NCBI RefSeq assembly: GCF_030273445.1
Contig: NZ_CP120678.1
Span: 1,341,501-1,405,500, forward strand
Source of the DNA: Selenobaculum gibii
GTDB lineage: Bacteria > Bacillota > Negativicutes > ICN-92133
Direction of reading: 5' to 3'
DNA: 64,000 bases
In this document: piece by piece, positions 43,719 to 52,225 of the stretch
Layout: each line of letters begins with the position of its first letter
How positions within the stretch are numbered: position 1 is the first letter of the stretch
Position numbers and translations under genes: made by a program
The notes under the pieces: model-generated
Databases searched by the model: none
What the model saw: the letters and a program-made list of their open reading frames with translations, nothing else
Told to the model about the DNA's origin: nothing

Positions 43719-44960
43719 ATGTCTATATTAGGCATTATCGCAGAATACAATCCATTTCACAATGGTCATCAATTCCATTTAAATATTTCAAAAGAGAAAG
43801 TACAACCATCTGGAATCATATGTGTTATGAGTGGAAATTTTACTCAAAGAGGTGAAATAGCTTTGCTAGATAAATGGAGCAGAGCTGAAATGGCAATAAA
43901 ATGCGGAGTAGATTTAGTTATAGAGCTTCCATTTGTGTTTACGGCACGCAGTGCTGAATCATTTGCAAGTGGCGCTATAAGATTGTTAGATGCCTTAAAA
44001 ATCGTTAATACCGTTTCTTTTGGTACAGAAATTTCAAATTATAATTTGCTAAATAGTATTGCTCTCATTTCAGAAAACACAGATTTTTTACCCCTCTTTA
44101 AAAAGCACCTAAAATTCGGGAAAAGCTATCCGCAAGCATTAGCAACATCTATTAGTTCACTACTAAATATCTCGCCTGAAATAATTTCTAAACCGAACAA
44201 TATATTAGCGATAGAATATTTAAAAGCAATTCATCAGTATAATTCCGCTATCCAGCCTTTGCTAATTGAACGCTCTATAGCTCAACATAATGACACAAGC
44301 ATAGCTGATGTTATTGCTAGCGCATCTGCTATTAGGCATCAAATTTTCACCAATCCGCAAGGTTTATCGGCGGTAAAAAACTGTATTCCTATTTCAACTT
44401 ATAATGTAATGATGAACCGATTACAAGAAAATTTGCTTCCTTCTCTAGATAACTTATCAATTCCACTACTTGCAAAGTTACGCAATACTACCATATTAAA
44501 TCTTCAAGAAACTCCTGGAATAGCCGAAGGTTTAGAACATAAAATATTTAATGCTATGAATATATCGACTTCTTATGAATCATTACTTGAAAATATTAAA
44601 AGCAAACGATATCCAAATTCTAGGTTGCAAAGAATTTTACTTCATTTTCTAATAGGTACAAAAAAAAATTCCTTACACTCCTTTGACAAAAGCGGACCTT
44701 TATATGCTAGAGTTTTAGGTTTTAATCAAACGGGAAGAGCTTTATTAAAGAAAGTAAAACAACACTCCGATATTCCTATAATAACCAAAGTAAGTAAACA
44801 CATTACATCTAAAGATAAAAACAATTCAAATCTAACAGATCTACAAAAAATGTTATTACTAGATATTTATGCAACCGACTTATTTTTTCTTAGTCTTCCA
44901 GATTCAAAAAAACATATTGGAGGATTAGATTTTTTAAACAGTCCTATTTTTTTAATTTAA
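43719..44960 (+). CDS. tmcAL: tRNA(Met) cytidine acetate ligase TmcAL (YlbM)
   Basis: Makes N4-acetylcytidine at the wobble base of elongator tRNA-Met from acetate and ATP. The 413 residues start with the nucleotidyltransferase motif GIIAEYNPFHNGHQFHL, whose HNGH is the (T/H)xGH signature, followed by VMSGNFTQRGEIALLDKWSRAEMA near 30-53. It is read divergently from yceD and precedes ylbJ, as in B. subtilis. Confidence 0.95.
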   Translation: MSILGIIAEYNPFHNGHQFHLNISKEKVQPSGIICVMSGNFTQRGEIALLDKWSRAEMAIKCGVDLVIELPFVFTARSAESFASGAIRLLDALKIVNTVSFGTEISNYNLLNSIALISENTDFLPLFKKHLKFGKSYPQALATSISSLLNISPEIISKPNNILAIEYLKAIHQYNSAIQPLLIERSIAQHNDTSIADVIASASAIRHQIFTNPQGLSAVKNCIPISTYNVMMNRLQENLLPSLDNLSIPLLAKLRNTTILNLQETPGIAEGLEHKIFNAMNISTSYESLLENIKSKRYPNSRLQRILLHFLIGTKKNSLHSFDKSGPLYARVLGFNQTGRALLKKVKQHSDIPIITKVSKHITSKDKNNSNLTDLQKMLLLDIYATDLFFLSLPDSKKHIGGLDFLNSPIFLI

Positions 44961-45038
44961 TATTACATTAAAAGCTTCTCAAAAACCATTAATTTGAATA
45001 TGAATTATTAAAATTAATTTTGAGGAGTATAAAATTCA

Positions 45039-46268
45039 ATGAAAACCATTAAACATTCCAAAATAATTACTTATTTATTTGCACTAGGTCTAATTTTCAT
45101 GACCATTTCAATAATCGCTAATCCAAAAATAACTTTTGATGCAGCAATTTCTGGGATAAGTTTATGGTGGAACGTAATCTTCCCGTCTTTATTACCTTTC
45201 TTCATTCTTTCGGAACTTCTCATGGGTATTGGAGTTGTAAATGCCATAGGCGTTTTTCTTGAACCCTTAATGCGTCCCGTTTTTAATGTTCCTGGTGTAG
45301 GTGCTTTTGCTTTATCTCTTGGCCTTGCTTCAGGATATCCAATGGATGCAGTTATAACTAGTAAGTTGAAAAAAAACAACCTTTGTTCTTCTATTGAAGC
45401 GGAACGATTACTTGCATTCAGTAATACAGCTGATCCATTATTTATCTTTGGCGCAGTGTCCGTTGGAATGTTCCAGTCTCCTGAGTTAGGCATGATTTTA
45501 GCTTTGGCCCACTACTCTTCTAGTATAATTATAGGATTCATTTATAGTTTCTATGGAAGAAATAAAGATCAAATTTCTTCCTGCGTAAAACCCTATAATA
45601 ATATTTTTAAACGTGCATTTCAGGAATTATATTTATATAGACAAAAAGACCCCCGTTCCATTCCTAACCTACTAGGAGACGCTATTAGAACTTCAATGAA
45701 CACTATCTTATTAATCGGTGGATTTATTGTTATTTTCTCAGTTTGTCTGAATTTATTATCAGCAATTGGTATAATCGCATATTTAAATCTTTTCTTTGCT
45801 AATCTTTTGACAATTATAGGATTTAGTGATACTCTTTCACAAGCATTAAGCTTTGGATTATTCGAAATAGATTTAGGTGTATTAGCTGCAAGTCAAGCAG
45901 ATTGCCCTTTAACTGAAAAAGTTGCAATTGCAAGCGCAATTATTGCTTGGAGTGGTTTATCTGTACATGGGCAAGTAGCAAGTATTGCAACTGAATCCCA
46001 CATTCGAATGTTTCCCTATATAATCTCTCGTTTTTTACATGCAATTTTCTCAGCAATTCTAGTTCTTTTACTTATGGGACCAGCAAATTTCATCACTCAA
46101 CTGTTTTTATCCCCTGATATTACCGTTACAAAATCAATTCATTCATTGTCAGATTGGATCTTAAGAATAGATTTTATCGCATACCAAACATGTCTTATAT
46201 TGCTTGTTATGTTCATCTTATCTATGTTTTTTTTATTTTTAAAAAAGTTATTTTATATTCAGAAATAA
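45039..46268 (+). CDS. ylbJ: Sporulation integral membrane protein YlbJ
   Basis: Polytopic membrane protein of 409 residues with about eight to ten hydrophobic segments and nucleoside-recognition (gate) type sequence such as SGYPMDAVITSKL and ALSLGLASGYP. In B. subtilis ylbJ is under sigma-E and is needed for heat-resistant spores. GAGGAG precedes the ATG. It is followed by a strong bidirectional terminator. Confidence 0.92.
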   Translation: MKTIKHSKIITYLFALGLIFMTISIIANPKITFDAAISGISLWWNVIFPSLLPFFILSELLMGIGVVNAIGVFLEPLMRPVFNVPGVGAFALSLGLASGYPMDAVITSKLKKNNLCSSIEAERLLAFSNTADPLFIFGAVSVGMFQSPELGMILALAHYSSSIIIGFIYSFYGRNKDQISSCVKPYNNIFKRAFQELYLYRQKDPRSIPNLLGDAIRTSMNTILLIGGFIVIFSVCLNLLSAIGIIAYLNLFFANLLTIIGFSDTLSQALSFGLFEIDLGVLAASQADCPLTEKVAIASAIIAWSGLSVHGQVASIATESHIRMFPYIISRFLHAIFSAILVLLLMGPANFITQLFLSPDITVTKSIHSLSDWILRIDFIAYQTCLILLVMFILSMFFLFLKKLFYIQK

Positions 46269-46308
46269 ATATAATGCGTTCTAAATATTTAGAGCGCATT
46301 ATATTTTT
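46267..46308. terminator. Bidirectional terminator between ylbJ and the coiled-coil gene
   Basis: Nineteen-base arms (AAATATAATGCG... and complement) with one G-U-compatible mismatch and a 3-4-nt loop, T-rich on both sides, between convergent genes. Confidence 0.88.
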
Positions 46309-46324
46309 ATAGCTAAACTTCAAG

Positions 46325-46771
46325 TTATTTAATTTTTTTTAATTCAACATGTGCTTGTCTTATTGTTTGAAGCGCAGTATTTAAATTTTGATCTAACTGA
46401 CTAAAAACTGCATCTGCATATTCAAAAGCATCACTACGCAATGCTTCGCGTTCCTTCTTCGTTGCATCCATTAAATCTTTTGCACTTTCTTGAGCTTTTT
46501 TGGCTATAATATGATCATTTATTAAAGAATCTGCCCTATTATGAGCCATCTCAACGATTTTTTTAGCTTCCTCCTCAGCCTCAGCTAAAATATGATTTCT
46601 TTCCTTTACGATATTTTGTGCATCTTGAATTTCATTTGGAACATCACGTCTTAATGCATCTAAAAGAGTCACTAAATCATCTTCTTCTATTACTCTCTTG
46701 TTCGTAAAAGGTACCCTACCTGCTTCTAGAATCAACTGTTCCATTTTATCCAAAAAGTCTTCAATGGTCAT
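46325..46771 (-). CDS. Coiled-coil protein of unknown function
   Basis: About 148 residues, almost wholly helical with a long charged coiled coil from about 45 to 120 (IVKERNHILAEAEEEAKKIV is typical). It resembles DivIVA-like and V-ATPase subunit-H-like helical proteins by composition, but no specific family can be claimed. The ATG at 46771 is chosen because GGATGGTG precedes it; an earlier ATG (46783) has no spaced SD. It lies after coaD, its likely co-transcription partner. Confidence 0.75.
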   Translation of the reverse strand: MTIEDFLDKMEQLILEAGRVPFTNKRVIEEDDLVTLLDALRRDVPNEIQDAQNIVKERNHILAEAEEEAKKIVEMAHNRADSLINDHIIAKKAQESAKDLMDATKKEREALRSDAFEYADAVFSQLDQNLNTALQTIRQAHVELKKIK

Positions 46772-46784
46772 TAATAGCACCATC

Positions 46785-47285
46785 CTATCTATTCATTTGT
46801 TTTTTCAAATCAGAAATTCTTTGTTTTATTTTTATTTCTACATACTCGGGCACGAGTCCTTTAATATTTCCATTGAAATTTGCTAATTCTTTAATTCCCG
46901 ACGAGCTTAAAAACGAATACTCATTACTCGTCATCATAAATATCGTCTCAATTTCAGAATCTATCTTTTTTAATAATAAAGCTCGCTGAAACTCATATTC
47001 AAAATCACTAATCGCTCTTAAACCACGAACAACAATTTTAGAATCATTTTCTCTAACATATTCATTTAGTAATCCACTAAAACAATCTATTTTTATATTT
47101 TTTATATGTTCAGTAGATTTTTTTAATAAATCTACACGTTCTTCCATCGTAAACAACGGTTTTTTGTTTGGATTGTGAAAAACTCCAACGATAAACAAAT
47201 CAAACATTCCACTTGCTCTTTCAAAAATATCAATATGTCCGTTGGTAACAGGATCAAAACTCCCTGGACATACAGCAATCCGCAT
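46785..47285 (-). CDS. coaD: Phosphopantetheine adenylyltransferase
   Basis: Fourth step of CoA synthesis (the third is coaBC in this window). The 166 residues begin CPGSFDPVTNGHIDIFERA with the TxGH motif and contain FMMTSNEYSFLSSSGIKELA near 113-132. It is 29 nt after rsmD, the conserved ylbH-ylbI pairing. Confidence 0.97.
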   Translation of the reverse strand: MRIAVCPGSFDPVTNGHIDIFERASGMFDLFIVGVFHNPNKKPLFTMEERVDLLKKSTEHIKNIKIDCFSGLLNEYVRENDSKIVVRGLRAISDFEYEFQRALLLKKIDSEIETIFMMTSNEYSFLSSSGIKELANFNGNIKGLVPEYVEIKIKQRISDLKKQMNR

Positions 47286-47314
47286 AATTTTACCTCTCCT
47301 TTTACTCTTAATAA

Positions 47315-47869
47315 CTATTTATTATATTGATATATACTGATTATAGTTGTGCCATATTTTTGTTGTTTTTTTAAATTTAAATATTTTAAATTCTCACTTA
47401 ATTTATCTTCTCTAGAATGTTCAATAATGACCAATGCTTCATTTGAAAGAATTGTCAGATCGTCTAAGAGCACTAGAACCTTTTCACTCAACCCTTTGTG
47501 ATATGGAGGATCACAAAAAACAAGATCAAATCGCAAATCCATATTCATAAATTTGCTTAATGCTGAGAAAACATCCATTTTATAAATATTGCATCGTTCA
47601 ATTAATTTTGTATGTTCAGCATTATCTTTTATTACACATATGCTATCTAAACTCTGATCAACGAAAAAGGCTTTATTAGCCCCCCTACTCAAGGCCTCTA
47701 ATCCTAAATTCCCACTTCCAGCGAAAATATCTAATACATTAGAAGCATAGATTTGATTTTGAATTATACTAAATAAAGATTCTTTTACCCTATCTGCCGT
47801 TGGTCTAGTTACTAAGCCTTTTGGCGCTTTTAATTTGCATCCTTTTGCAATTCCTGTTATTATTCTCAT
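47315..47869 (-). CDS. rsmD: 16S rRNA m2G966 methyltransferase RsmD
   Basis: Rossmann methyltransferase of 184 residues. DIFAGSGNLGLEALSRGA near 46-63 is the SAM site and VFCDPPY near 118-124 the catalytic NPPY-type motif. The N terminus MRIITGIAKGCKLKAP is characteristic. Confidence 0.96.
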   Translation of the reverse strand: MRIITGIAKGCKLKAPKGLVTRPTADRVKESLFSIIQNQIYASNVLDIFAGSGNLGLEALSRGANKAFFVDQSLDSICVIKDNAEHTKLIERCNIYKMDVFSALSKFMNMDLRFDLVFCDPPYHKGLSEKVLVLLDDLTILSNEALVIIEHSREDKLSENLKYLNLKKQQKYGTTIISIYQYNK

Positions 47870-47984
47870 TGTACTCCCTCATATAAAATTATATTTTATA
47901 TTCTAGCATATTTGTTATCATTAGTGAATATTAGCACGTACAAAATACATGTTTAATATACAAGACTTAAAGAAAGGTGATAAA

Positions 47985-49652
47985 GTGAAATCTAAAATTA
48001 TTGCAAGCTTTTCTATTTTTCTTATAATAACCTGCTATTTTTTTTCAACTATTCCTAGTTATAAACTAATGGCACCCACCCCAATTCAATATCAACATAA
48101 AATTTTATTGATTCCATTAGACAGTCGCCCGCCTTGTACAAATTTTGTTATTGACCTAGCTAAAATAGTAAATATTGAAATAATCATTCCACCTGATGAA
48201 ATTCTTGACAATTATAAAACACCCGCAAATCAAATTTTAGTACGACAATGGTTGAAAGATAATATTAAAAATGTAAATTTTGCTATTATATCTACAGACA
48301 TGCTCATTCATGGAGGCCTAATGGCTTCACGCCTTTCCGAGGGCTCAGAGAATGACATAGTTGATACACTTCAGCTATTGCAAGAAATACATAATCAATA
48401 TCCCAGCATAGATTTATATGCCTTTAATATAATTCCTCGTCTGTGGGTTGGCGACAGCGAAGAAACTAAAAAATATCAAACAAGCATTTTAGAATTTTCT
48501 AAATTAAAAGATATTATTTATACCTTTCATAATCCTATTGATATAGAACGACAAAAGGAAGTAGAAGCAAAACTTCCAACGAATATCAAAAATAACTATC
48601 TTACTTTATATGCTGAAAATGAAAAATTGAATAAAGAATTAATAAATTTAACCCAAAAAGGTGTTTTAAAACAACTTCTTATCGGTCAAGATGATGGACA
48701 ATCCTTCGGCATTCCCAATATAATAAAAAGAAATTTACAACATTATTTATGGCAAAAAAACATCGCTGAGAACCAGGTAATTATTACCAGGGGGACCGAT
48801 GAAATTGCCTTAACTATATTAGGGAGTATAAATTCTACACTTCAACATCATCAACCTAAAATTTTTGTACAATACAATGATGAAAAAGCATCAAGTATTG
48901 TAATGCCCTATATGCCACATTCAGTTGCAACTACCGCAAAAGAAAAAATTGAAATTGCTAAAGGAATTCAAACCACTTCTATTGATAGTGCGGATTTTGT
49001 TCTTTACGTTTACATTGGAACTAAAGACAATATGCAGAATCGATATGCTAGTGCACAAGAATTAAAAAAGCTTTTAGAGAGCGGCTACAAAGTCGCGCTA
49101 GTTGATTTAAGTGAAAACTTCGAAGCTTCTGAAACACTTTTTCCTGTGTTAAAGGCTAACCACGTTCCATTAAATCAGTTAATTGCCTACTCCGGATGGA
49201 ATACCACAAGCAATTCTATCGGAACTGCGATTACCCAAGCAACTTTATTTACTGGCAAATTACACAATATCACCAGCGAAAAGGATTTAGCAACCACTTA
49301 TTCGAATCATTTGACATTTTTAACCTCACGTTTCTTAGAAGATTGGTATTATTTAAAATCTTCACATGCGAAAATTGATCATCTTTTAAAAGCACAAAAT
49401 ATTGATGTATACAATTTAAATGATTCTTACAACTTTGCGAACGCACAATTACAAAAAGAAATGTTGCAGCAATCTCGTATTCTATTGAATGACTCCGCTT
49501 ATAGAATTCCAATTAAAATCCAATATAATGATACTTATTTTCTTTTAAAAGTTAAAGATATGAAAATTGATGTAAACTATCCTTGGCCACGAACCTTTGA
49601 AATTGATATAAAACCTTCCTTATCGTTTGTTATTTCCAAAGATATTTCTTGA
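47985..49652 (+). CDS. DUF4127 family exported protein
   Basis: Protein of about 555 residues with an N-terminal signal anchor (KIIASFSIFLIITCYFFST). The body matches DUF4127: LIPLDSRPPCTNFVIDLA, a STDMLIHGGLMASR segment, and later LVDLSENFEASETLFPVL. Function is not known; the family is found near surface or lipoprotein genes in some Bacillota. GTG at 47985 follows AAAGGTGATAAA; an ATG 12 codons upstream lacks an SD. Confidence 0.82.
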   Translation: MKSKIIASFSIFLIITCYFFSTIPSYKLMAPTPIQYQHKILLIPLDSRPPCTNFVIDLAKIVNIEIIIPPDEILDNYKTPANQILVRQWLKDNIKNVNFAIISTDMLIHGGLMASRLSEGSENDIVDTLQLLQEIHNQYPSIDLYAFNIIPRLWVGDSEETKKYQTSILEFSKLKDIIYTFHNPIDIERQKEVEAKLPTNIKNNYLTLYAENEKLNKELINLTQKGVLKQLLIGQDDGQSFGIPNIIKRNLQHYLWQKNIAENQVIITRGTDEIALTILGSINSTLQHHQPKIFVQYNDEKASSIVMPYMPHSVATTAKEKIEIAKGIQTTSIDSADFVLYVYIGTKDNMQNRYASAQELKKLLESGYKVALVDLSENFEASETLFPVLKANHVPLNQLIAYSGWNTTSNSIGTAITQATLFTGKLHNITSEKDLATTYSNHLTFLTSRFLEDWYYLKSSHAKIDHLLKAQNIDVYNLNDSYNFANAQLQKEMLQQSRILLNDSAYRIPIKIQYNDTYFLLKVKDMKIDVNYPWPRTFEIDIKPSLSFVISKDIS

Positions 49653-49677
49653 CTTTCACATTATAAAAGAATATAAT
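49649..49677 (+). promoter_or_regulatory. Promoter for tRNA-Gln
   Basis: TTGACT, 17-bp spacer, TATAAT. The -35 hexamer overlaps the stop codon of the DUF4127 gene, and transcription would start about 16 bases before the tRNA. Confidence 0.88.
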
Positions 49678-49699
49678 ATTTAACTATCGGGTATGTTTT

Positions 49700-49775
49700 T
49701 GGGGCGTCGCCAAGTTGGTAAGGCACGGGATTCTGACTCCCGCATTCGTTGGTTCGAGTCCAGCCGCCTCAGCCA
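49700..49775 (+). tRNA. tRNA-Gln (anticodon CUG)
   Basis: A 76-base cloverleaf: acceptor TGGGGCG pairs with CGCCTCA including one G-U, D-arm CGCC-AAG-TTGGTAAGGC, anticodon stem CGGGA/TCCCG with loop TTCTGAC (anticodon CTG), T-loop TTCGAGT, and an encoded discriminator G and CCA. The body resembles bacterial tRNA-Gln. It stands alone between a promoter and a terminator. Confidence 0.95.
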
Positions 49776-49797
49776 TTTTGATTTTTAAAAGTGATAT

Positions 49798-49831
49798 AAA
49801 AAAAGAGGAGCTTTCTTAGCTCCTCTTTTTT
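49798..49831. terminator. Bidirectional terminator after tRNA-Gln
   Basis: AAAAAAGAGGAGCT and its complement with a short loop and T-runs on both strands; serves the tRNA on the plus strand and the EF-G-like gene on the minus strand. Confidence 0.92.
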
Positions 49832-51905
49832 ATATATCACTTTTTTCATTTTTTTTAGATTCAATGATATCTTTTGCCAATTTATTAGGTAATTCTTCAT
49901 AATGTGAAAACTCCATATCAAAGGTTCCTCTGCCTTGCGATATCGATCGTAAATCTGTAGCATACCTTGCTAATTCACTTAATGGAGCTTGAGCTCTCAC
50001 CAATCCCATTCCTTTGGTTATGGTTTCCATCCCTAAGATTCTACCTCTGCTAGCATTTAAATTACCAATAATATCTCCCATATAATATTCTGGAATACTA
50101 ATTGTTAAATTATAGATTGGCTCAAGCAATATAGGTTTTGCTAACATCGCTCCTTTTTTAATCGCCAATGCACTTGCCATCTTGAATGCAATTTCGGACG
50201 AATCCACGTTATGATATGATCCATCACATAAATTGACTTTGATATCAACCATAGGATATCCAGCTAAAATACCCGCTTCTAAAGTTTCTCGAACCCCTTT
50301 TTCAACCGCCGGAACATATTGTTTAGGTATAGCTCCACCAAAGAGCGTTTCGATAAACTCAAACCCGCTTCCAGCTGGCAAAGGTTCTATTTGCAGCCAT
50401 ACATGCCCATATTGTCCATGGCCACCGCTTTGTTTTTTATGCTTACCTTCTACTTTCTCACTAGCAGTTATCGTCTCTCTATAGGGAATCTTGCGTTCTT
50501 TCAACAAAACTTCAACCCCAAATTTTCTTTTTATTTTATCTAAAATAATTTCTAAATGTAATTCTCCGATACCACTGATTAATAATTGTTTTGTTTCAGA
50601 ATCTTTAAAAACTTTTATTGTCAAATCTTCGTCGGTAATACGCCCTAATGCATTGCTAATCTTATCCTCATCGCCCTTGTTTTTCGCCTGTATCCCCATC
50701 GTAAACATCGGTTTAGGAAATTCAATTGGCTCATATAAAATGGTATTTTCTTTGCTGCAAAGTGTATCTCCAGTCGCTACATATTGCATTTTTGCTATGA
50801 CAACAATATCTCCTGCATGAGCTATTTCCATAGCCTCCTGTTGTTTTCCTCGCATCGTAAAAAATGCATTTATCTTCTCCGATTTTTCCTTATCAACATT
50901 ATATAAAGTCATATCTGCTTTTAATACGCCTGAAATTATTTTTAAATAATTTAGCCTACCGACAAATGGATCTGCTGTTGTTTTAAAAACAATAGCGGAG
51001 AATTCATCTGTAGCAACCCGTTCAATAATTTCTCCTGTATCGGGAATAATTCCCATCACCGGTTTGAGCATTGGTTCTGGCATATAATTGATAATGGAAT
51101 TTAACAGCTTACGAGACCCAATATTCTTTAAGGATGACCCACATAAAACAGGAAATATTTTTGCCGCCTGAATTCCCTCCGCTAAAGCAATAGAAACTTC
51201 TTCTTCTGATATCTCTTTTCCCTCTAAATACTTATCTAATAAATCATTATTAAATTCGGCTACGACTTCAATTAATTGCTGTCTAGCGTCCTCTACTTCT
51301 TTTTGCAAAAATTCTGGTATTTCTCCTTCTACAGGCACATTGTTACTCGTAACAAACCGAGTATTCATCGATAATAAATCTACAACCCCATGAAAGGCTT
51401 CTTCAGAACCAATCGGAATCTGAATAGGCACTACGCCTGTTCCAAATTTTACTTTTAACTGTTCGACTACAGCATAAAAATCTGCATGTTCCCGATCCAT
51501 TTTATTAATAAAAAAAGCCCTTGGCAATTTAATTGCACTAGCATACTCCCAAACCTTTTCCGTCTCAACTTCTATTCCCGCAGGAGCACATAGCACAATT
51601 AAAGCACTATCAGCCGCCTGCATTACAGATTTCACTTCGCCTATGAAATCAGGATAACCAGGAGTATCAATAAAATTCAATTTATAACCTTGCCATTCAC
51701 AAGAGGCTAGAGTACTACTTATACTCATCTTTCTTTTTACTTCTTCAACCTCAAAATCAATGAGTGACGTCCCTTCATCTACTTTACCTATTCTTTTTGC
51801 ATAGCCAGCATTAAAAATCAAAGTATCTGTCAGTGAAGTTTTCCCTGATTTTCCGTGTCCCACAATTGCAATGTTTCTAATAAGATTTCTTGTATACTCT
51901 TTCAT
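49830..51905 (-). CDS. EF-G-like translational GTPase
   Basis: A 691-residue paralogue of elongation factor G with all five domains (G domain with FIDTPGYPDF near 75-84 and NKMD near 130, then domains II-V with SGGHGQYGHVW in domain IV). The P-loop is GHGKSGKTS rather than the AHIDAGKTT of canonical EF-G, so this is the divergent second EF-G class (FusA2-like), whose role is not settled: ribosome recycling or stress translation are candidates. It should not be taken as the main fusA. A short leader ORF lies immediately upstream and may couple its translation. Confidence 0.88.
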   Translation of the reverse strand: MKEYTRNLIRNIAIVGHGKSGKTSLTDTLIFNAGYAKRIGKVDEGTSLIDFEVEEVKRKMSISSTLASCEWQGYKLNFIDTPGYPDFIGEVKSVMQAADSALIVLCAPAGIEVETEKVWEYASAIKLPRAFFINKMDREHADFYAVVEQLKVKFGTGVVPIQIPIGSEEAFHGVVDLLSMNTRFVTSNNVPVEGEIPEFLQKEVEDARQQLIEVVAEFNNDLLDKYLEGKEISEEEVSIALAEGIQAAKIFPVLCGSSLKNIGSRKLLNSIINYMPEPMLKPVMGIIPDTGEIIERVATDEFSAIVFKTTADPFVGRLNYLKIISGVLKADMTLYNVDKEKSEKINAFFTMRGKQQEAMEIAHAGDIVVIAKMQYVATGDTLCSKENTILYEPIEFPKPMFTMGIQAKNKGDEDKISNALGRITDEDLTIKVFKDSETKQLLISGIGELHLEIILDKIKRKFGVEVLLKERKIPYRETITASEKVEGKHKKQSGGHGQYGHVWLQIEPLPAGSGFEFIETLFGGAIPKQYVPAVEKGVRETLEAGILAGYPMVDIKVNLCDGSYHNVDSSEIAFKMASALAIKKGAMLAKPILLEPIYNLTISIPEYYMGDIIGNLNASRGRILGMETITKGMGLVRAQAPLSELARYATDLRSISQGRGTFDMEFSHYEELPNKLAKDIIESKKNEKSDI

Positions 51906-51907
51906 GG

Positions 51908-51976
51908 TTATCCCTCCTGTGCTATTAACTCGACAGCTACAATATTGTCAGTATTTTCTGTATTCTCTGACAACAT
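51908..51976 (-). CDS. Possible 22-codon leader peptide of the EF-G-like gene
   Basis: ATG with AAAGGAG seven bases upstream, 22 codons and a TAA two bases before the EF-G-like ATG, so its end covers the downstream SD (AGGAGGG). The peptide is acidic (MLSENTENTDN... ending AQEG) and unlike a membrane or antibiotic-arrest peptide. The arrangement would suit translational coupling. It is real as an ORF with an SD; expression is inferred. Confidence 0.4.
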   Translation of the reverse strand: MLSENTENTDNIVAVELIAQEG

Positions 51977-52012
51977 GCCATTCTCCTTTTTTAAAATTGA
52001 TTTTTCTAAAAA

Positions 52013-52073
52013 TTAAACCGTCCTAAATCATATAAATTATTTAAAGTAATTTATATGATCTAGGACGGTTTAA
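52013..52073 (-). terminator. 27-bp hairpin after the spoVM candidate
   Basis: Arms of 27 bases (TTAAACCGTCC... and complement) with one mismatch and a 7-nt loop. On the minus strand it follows the spoVM stop by seven bases and is trailed by TTTTTAG. It leaves only about 35 bases before the EF-G-like leader SD, so it may also act in controlling that gene. Confidence 0.75.
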
Positions 52074-52080
52074 TAAGTAA

Positions 52081-52161
52081 TTATTTATTTTTACTGATGA
52101 CACGTATAACACTTCGCAATGGTTTTGGCACAGAAAAAACATAAATAGAAACCGCTTTCAC
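52081..52161 (-). CDS. spoVM: SpoVM-like 26-residue peptide
   Basis: A 26-codon GTG ORF with a strong AGGAGGGG SD. Residues 12-22 (PKPLRSVIRVI) align with 9-19 of B. subtilis SpoVM (PKFLGGIVRAM), sharing the functionally important Pro, the following Lys, Leu and Arg at matching positions; total length is identical at 26 residues. SpoVM is an amphipathic helix that marks the convex forespore membrane and recruits SpoIVA, which is encoded at 59063-60541. The N-terminal part (AVSIYVFSV) is more divergent. A sigma-E-like promoter and a private terminator flank it. Too small for most gene finders. Confidence 0.75.
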   Translation of the reverse strand: MKAVSIYVFSVPKPLRSVIRVISKNK

Positions 52162-52193
52162 AAAAACCCCTCCTATGATAATCCATCTACATT

Positions 52194-52222
52194 ACCATAT
52201 GTATCACAGAAGAATTTTGTGA
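52194..52222 (-). promoter_or_regulatory. Possible sigma-E or sigma-K promoter of spoVM
   Basis: TCACAAA, 14-bp spacer, CATATGGT on the minus strand, compared with sigma-E consensus KMATATT and CATACAHT: five of seven and six of eight. CATATGGTA also fits the sigma-K -10 CATANNNTA. It ends about 33 bases before the spoVM start. Confidence 0.35.
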
Positions 52223-52225
52223 CAA

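Noticed and set aside
46325-46771. V-type ATPase subunit H annotation for the coiled-coil protein
   Set aside because: The likeness rests on helical composition alone and no other V-ATPase gene is near.
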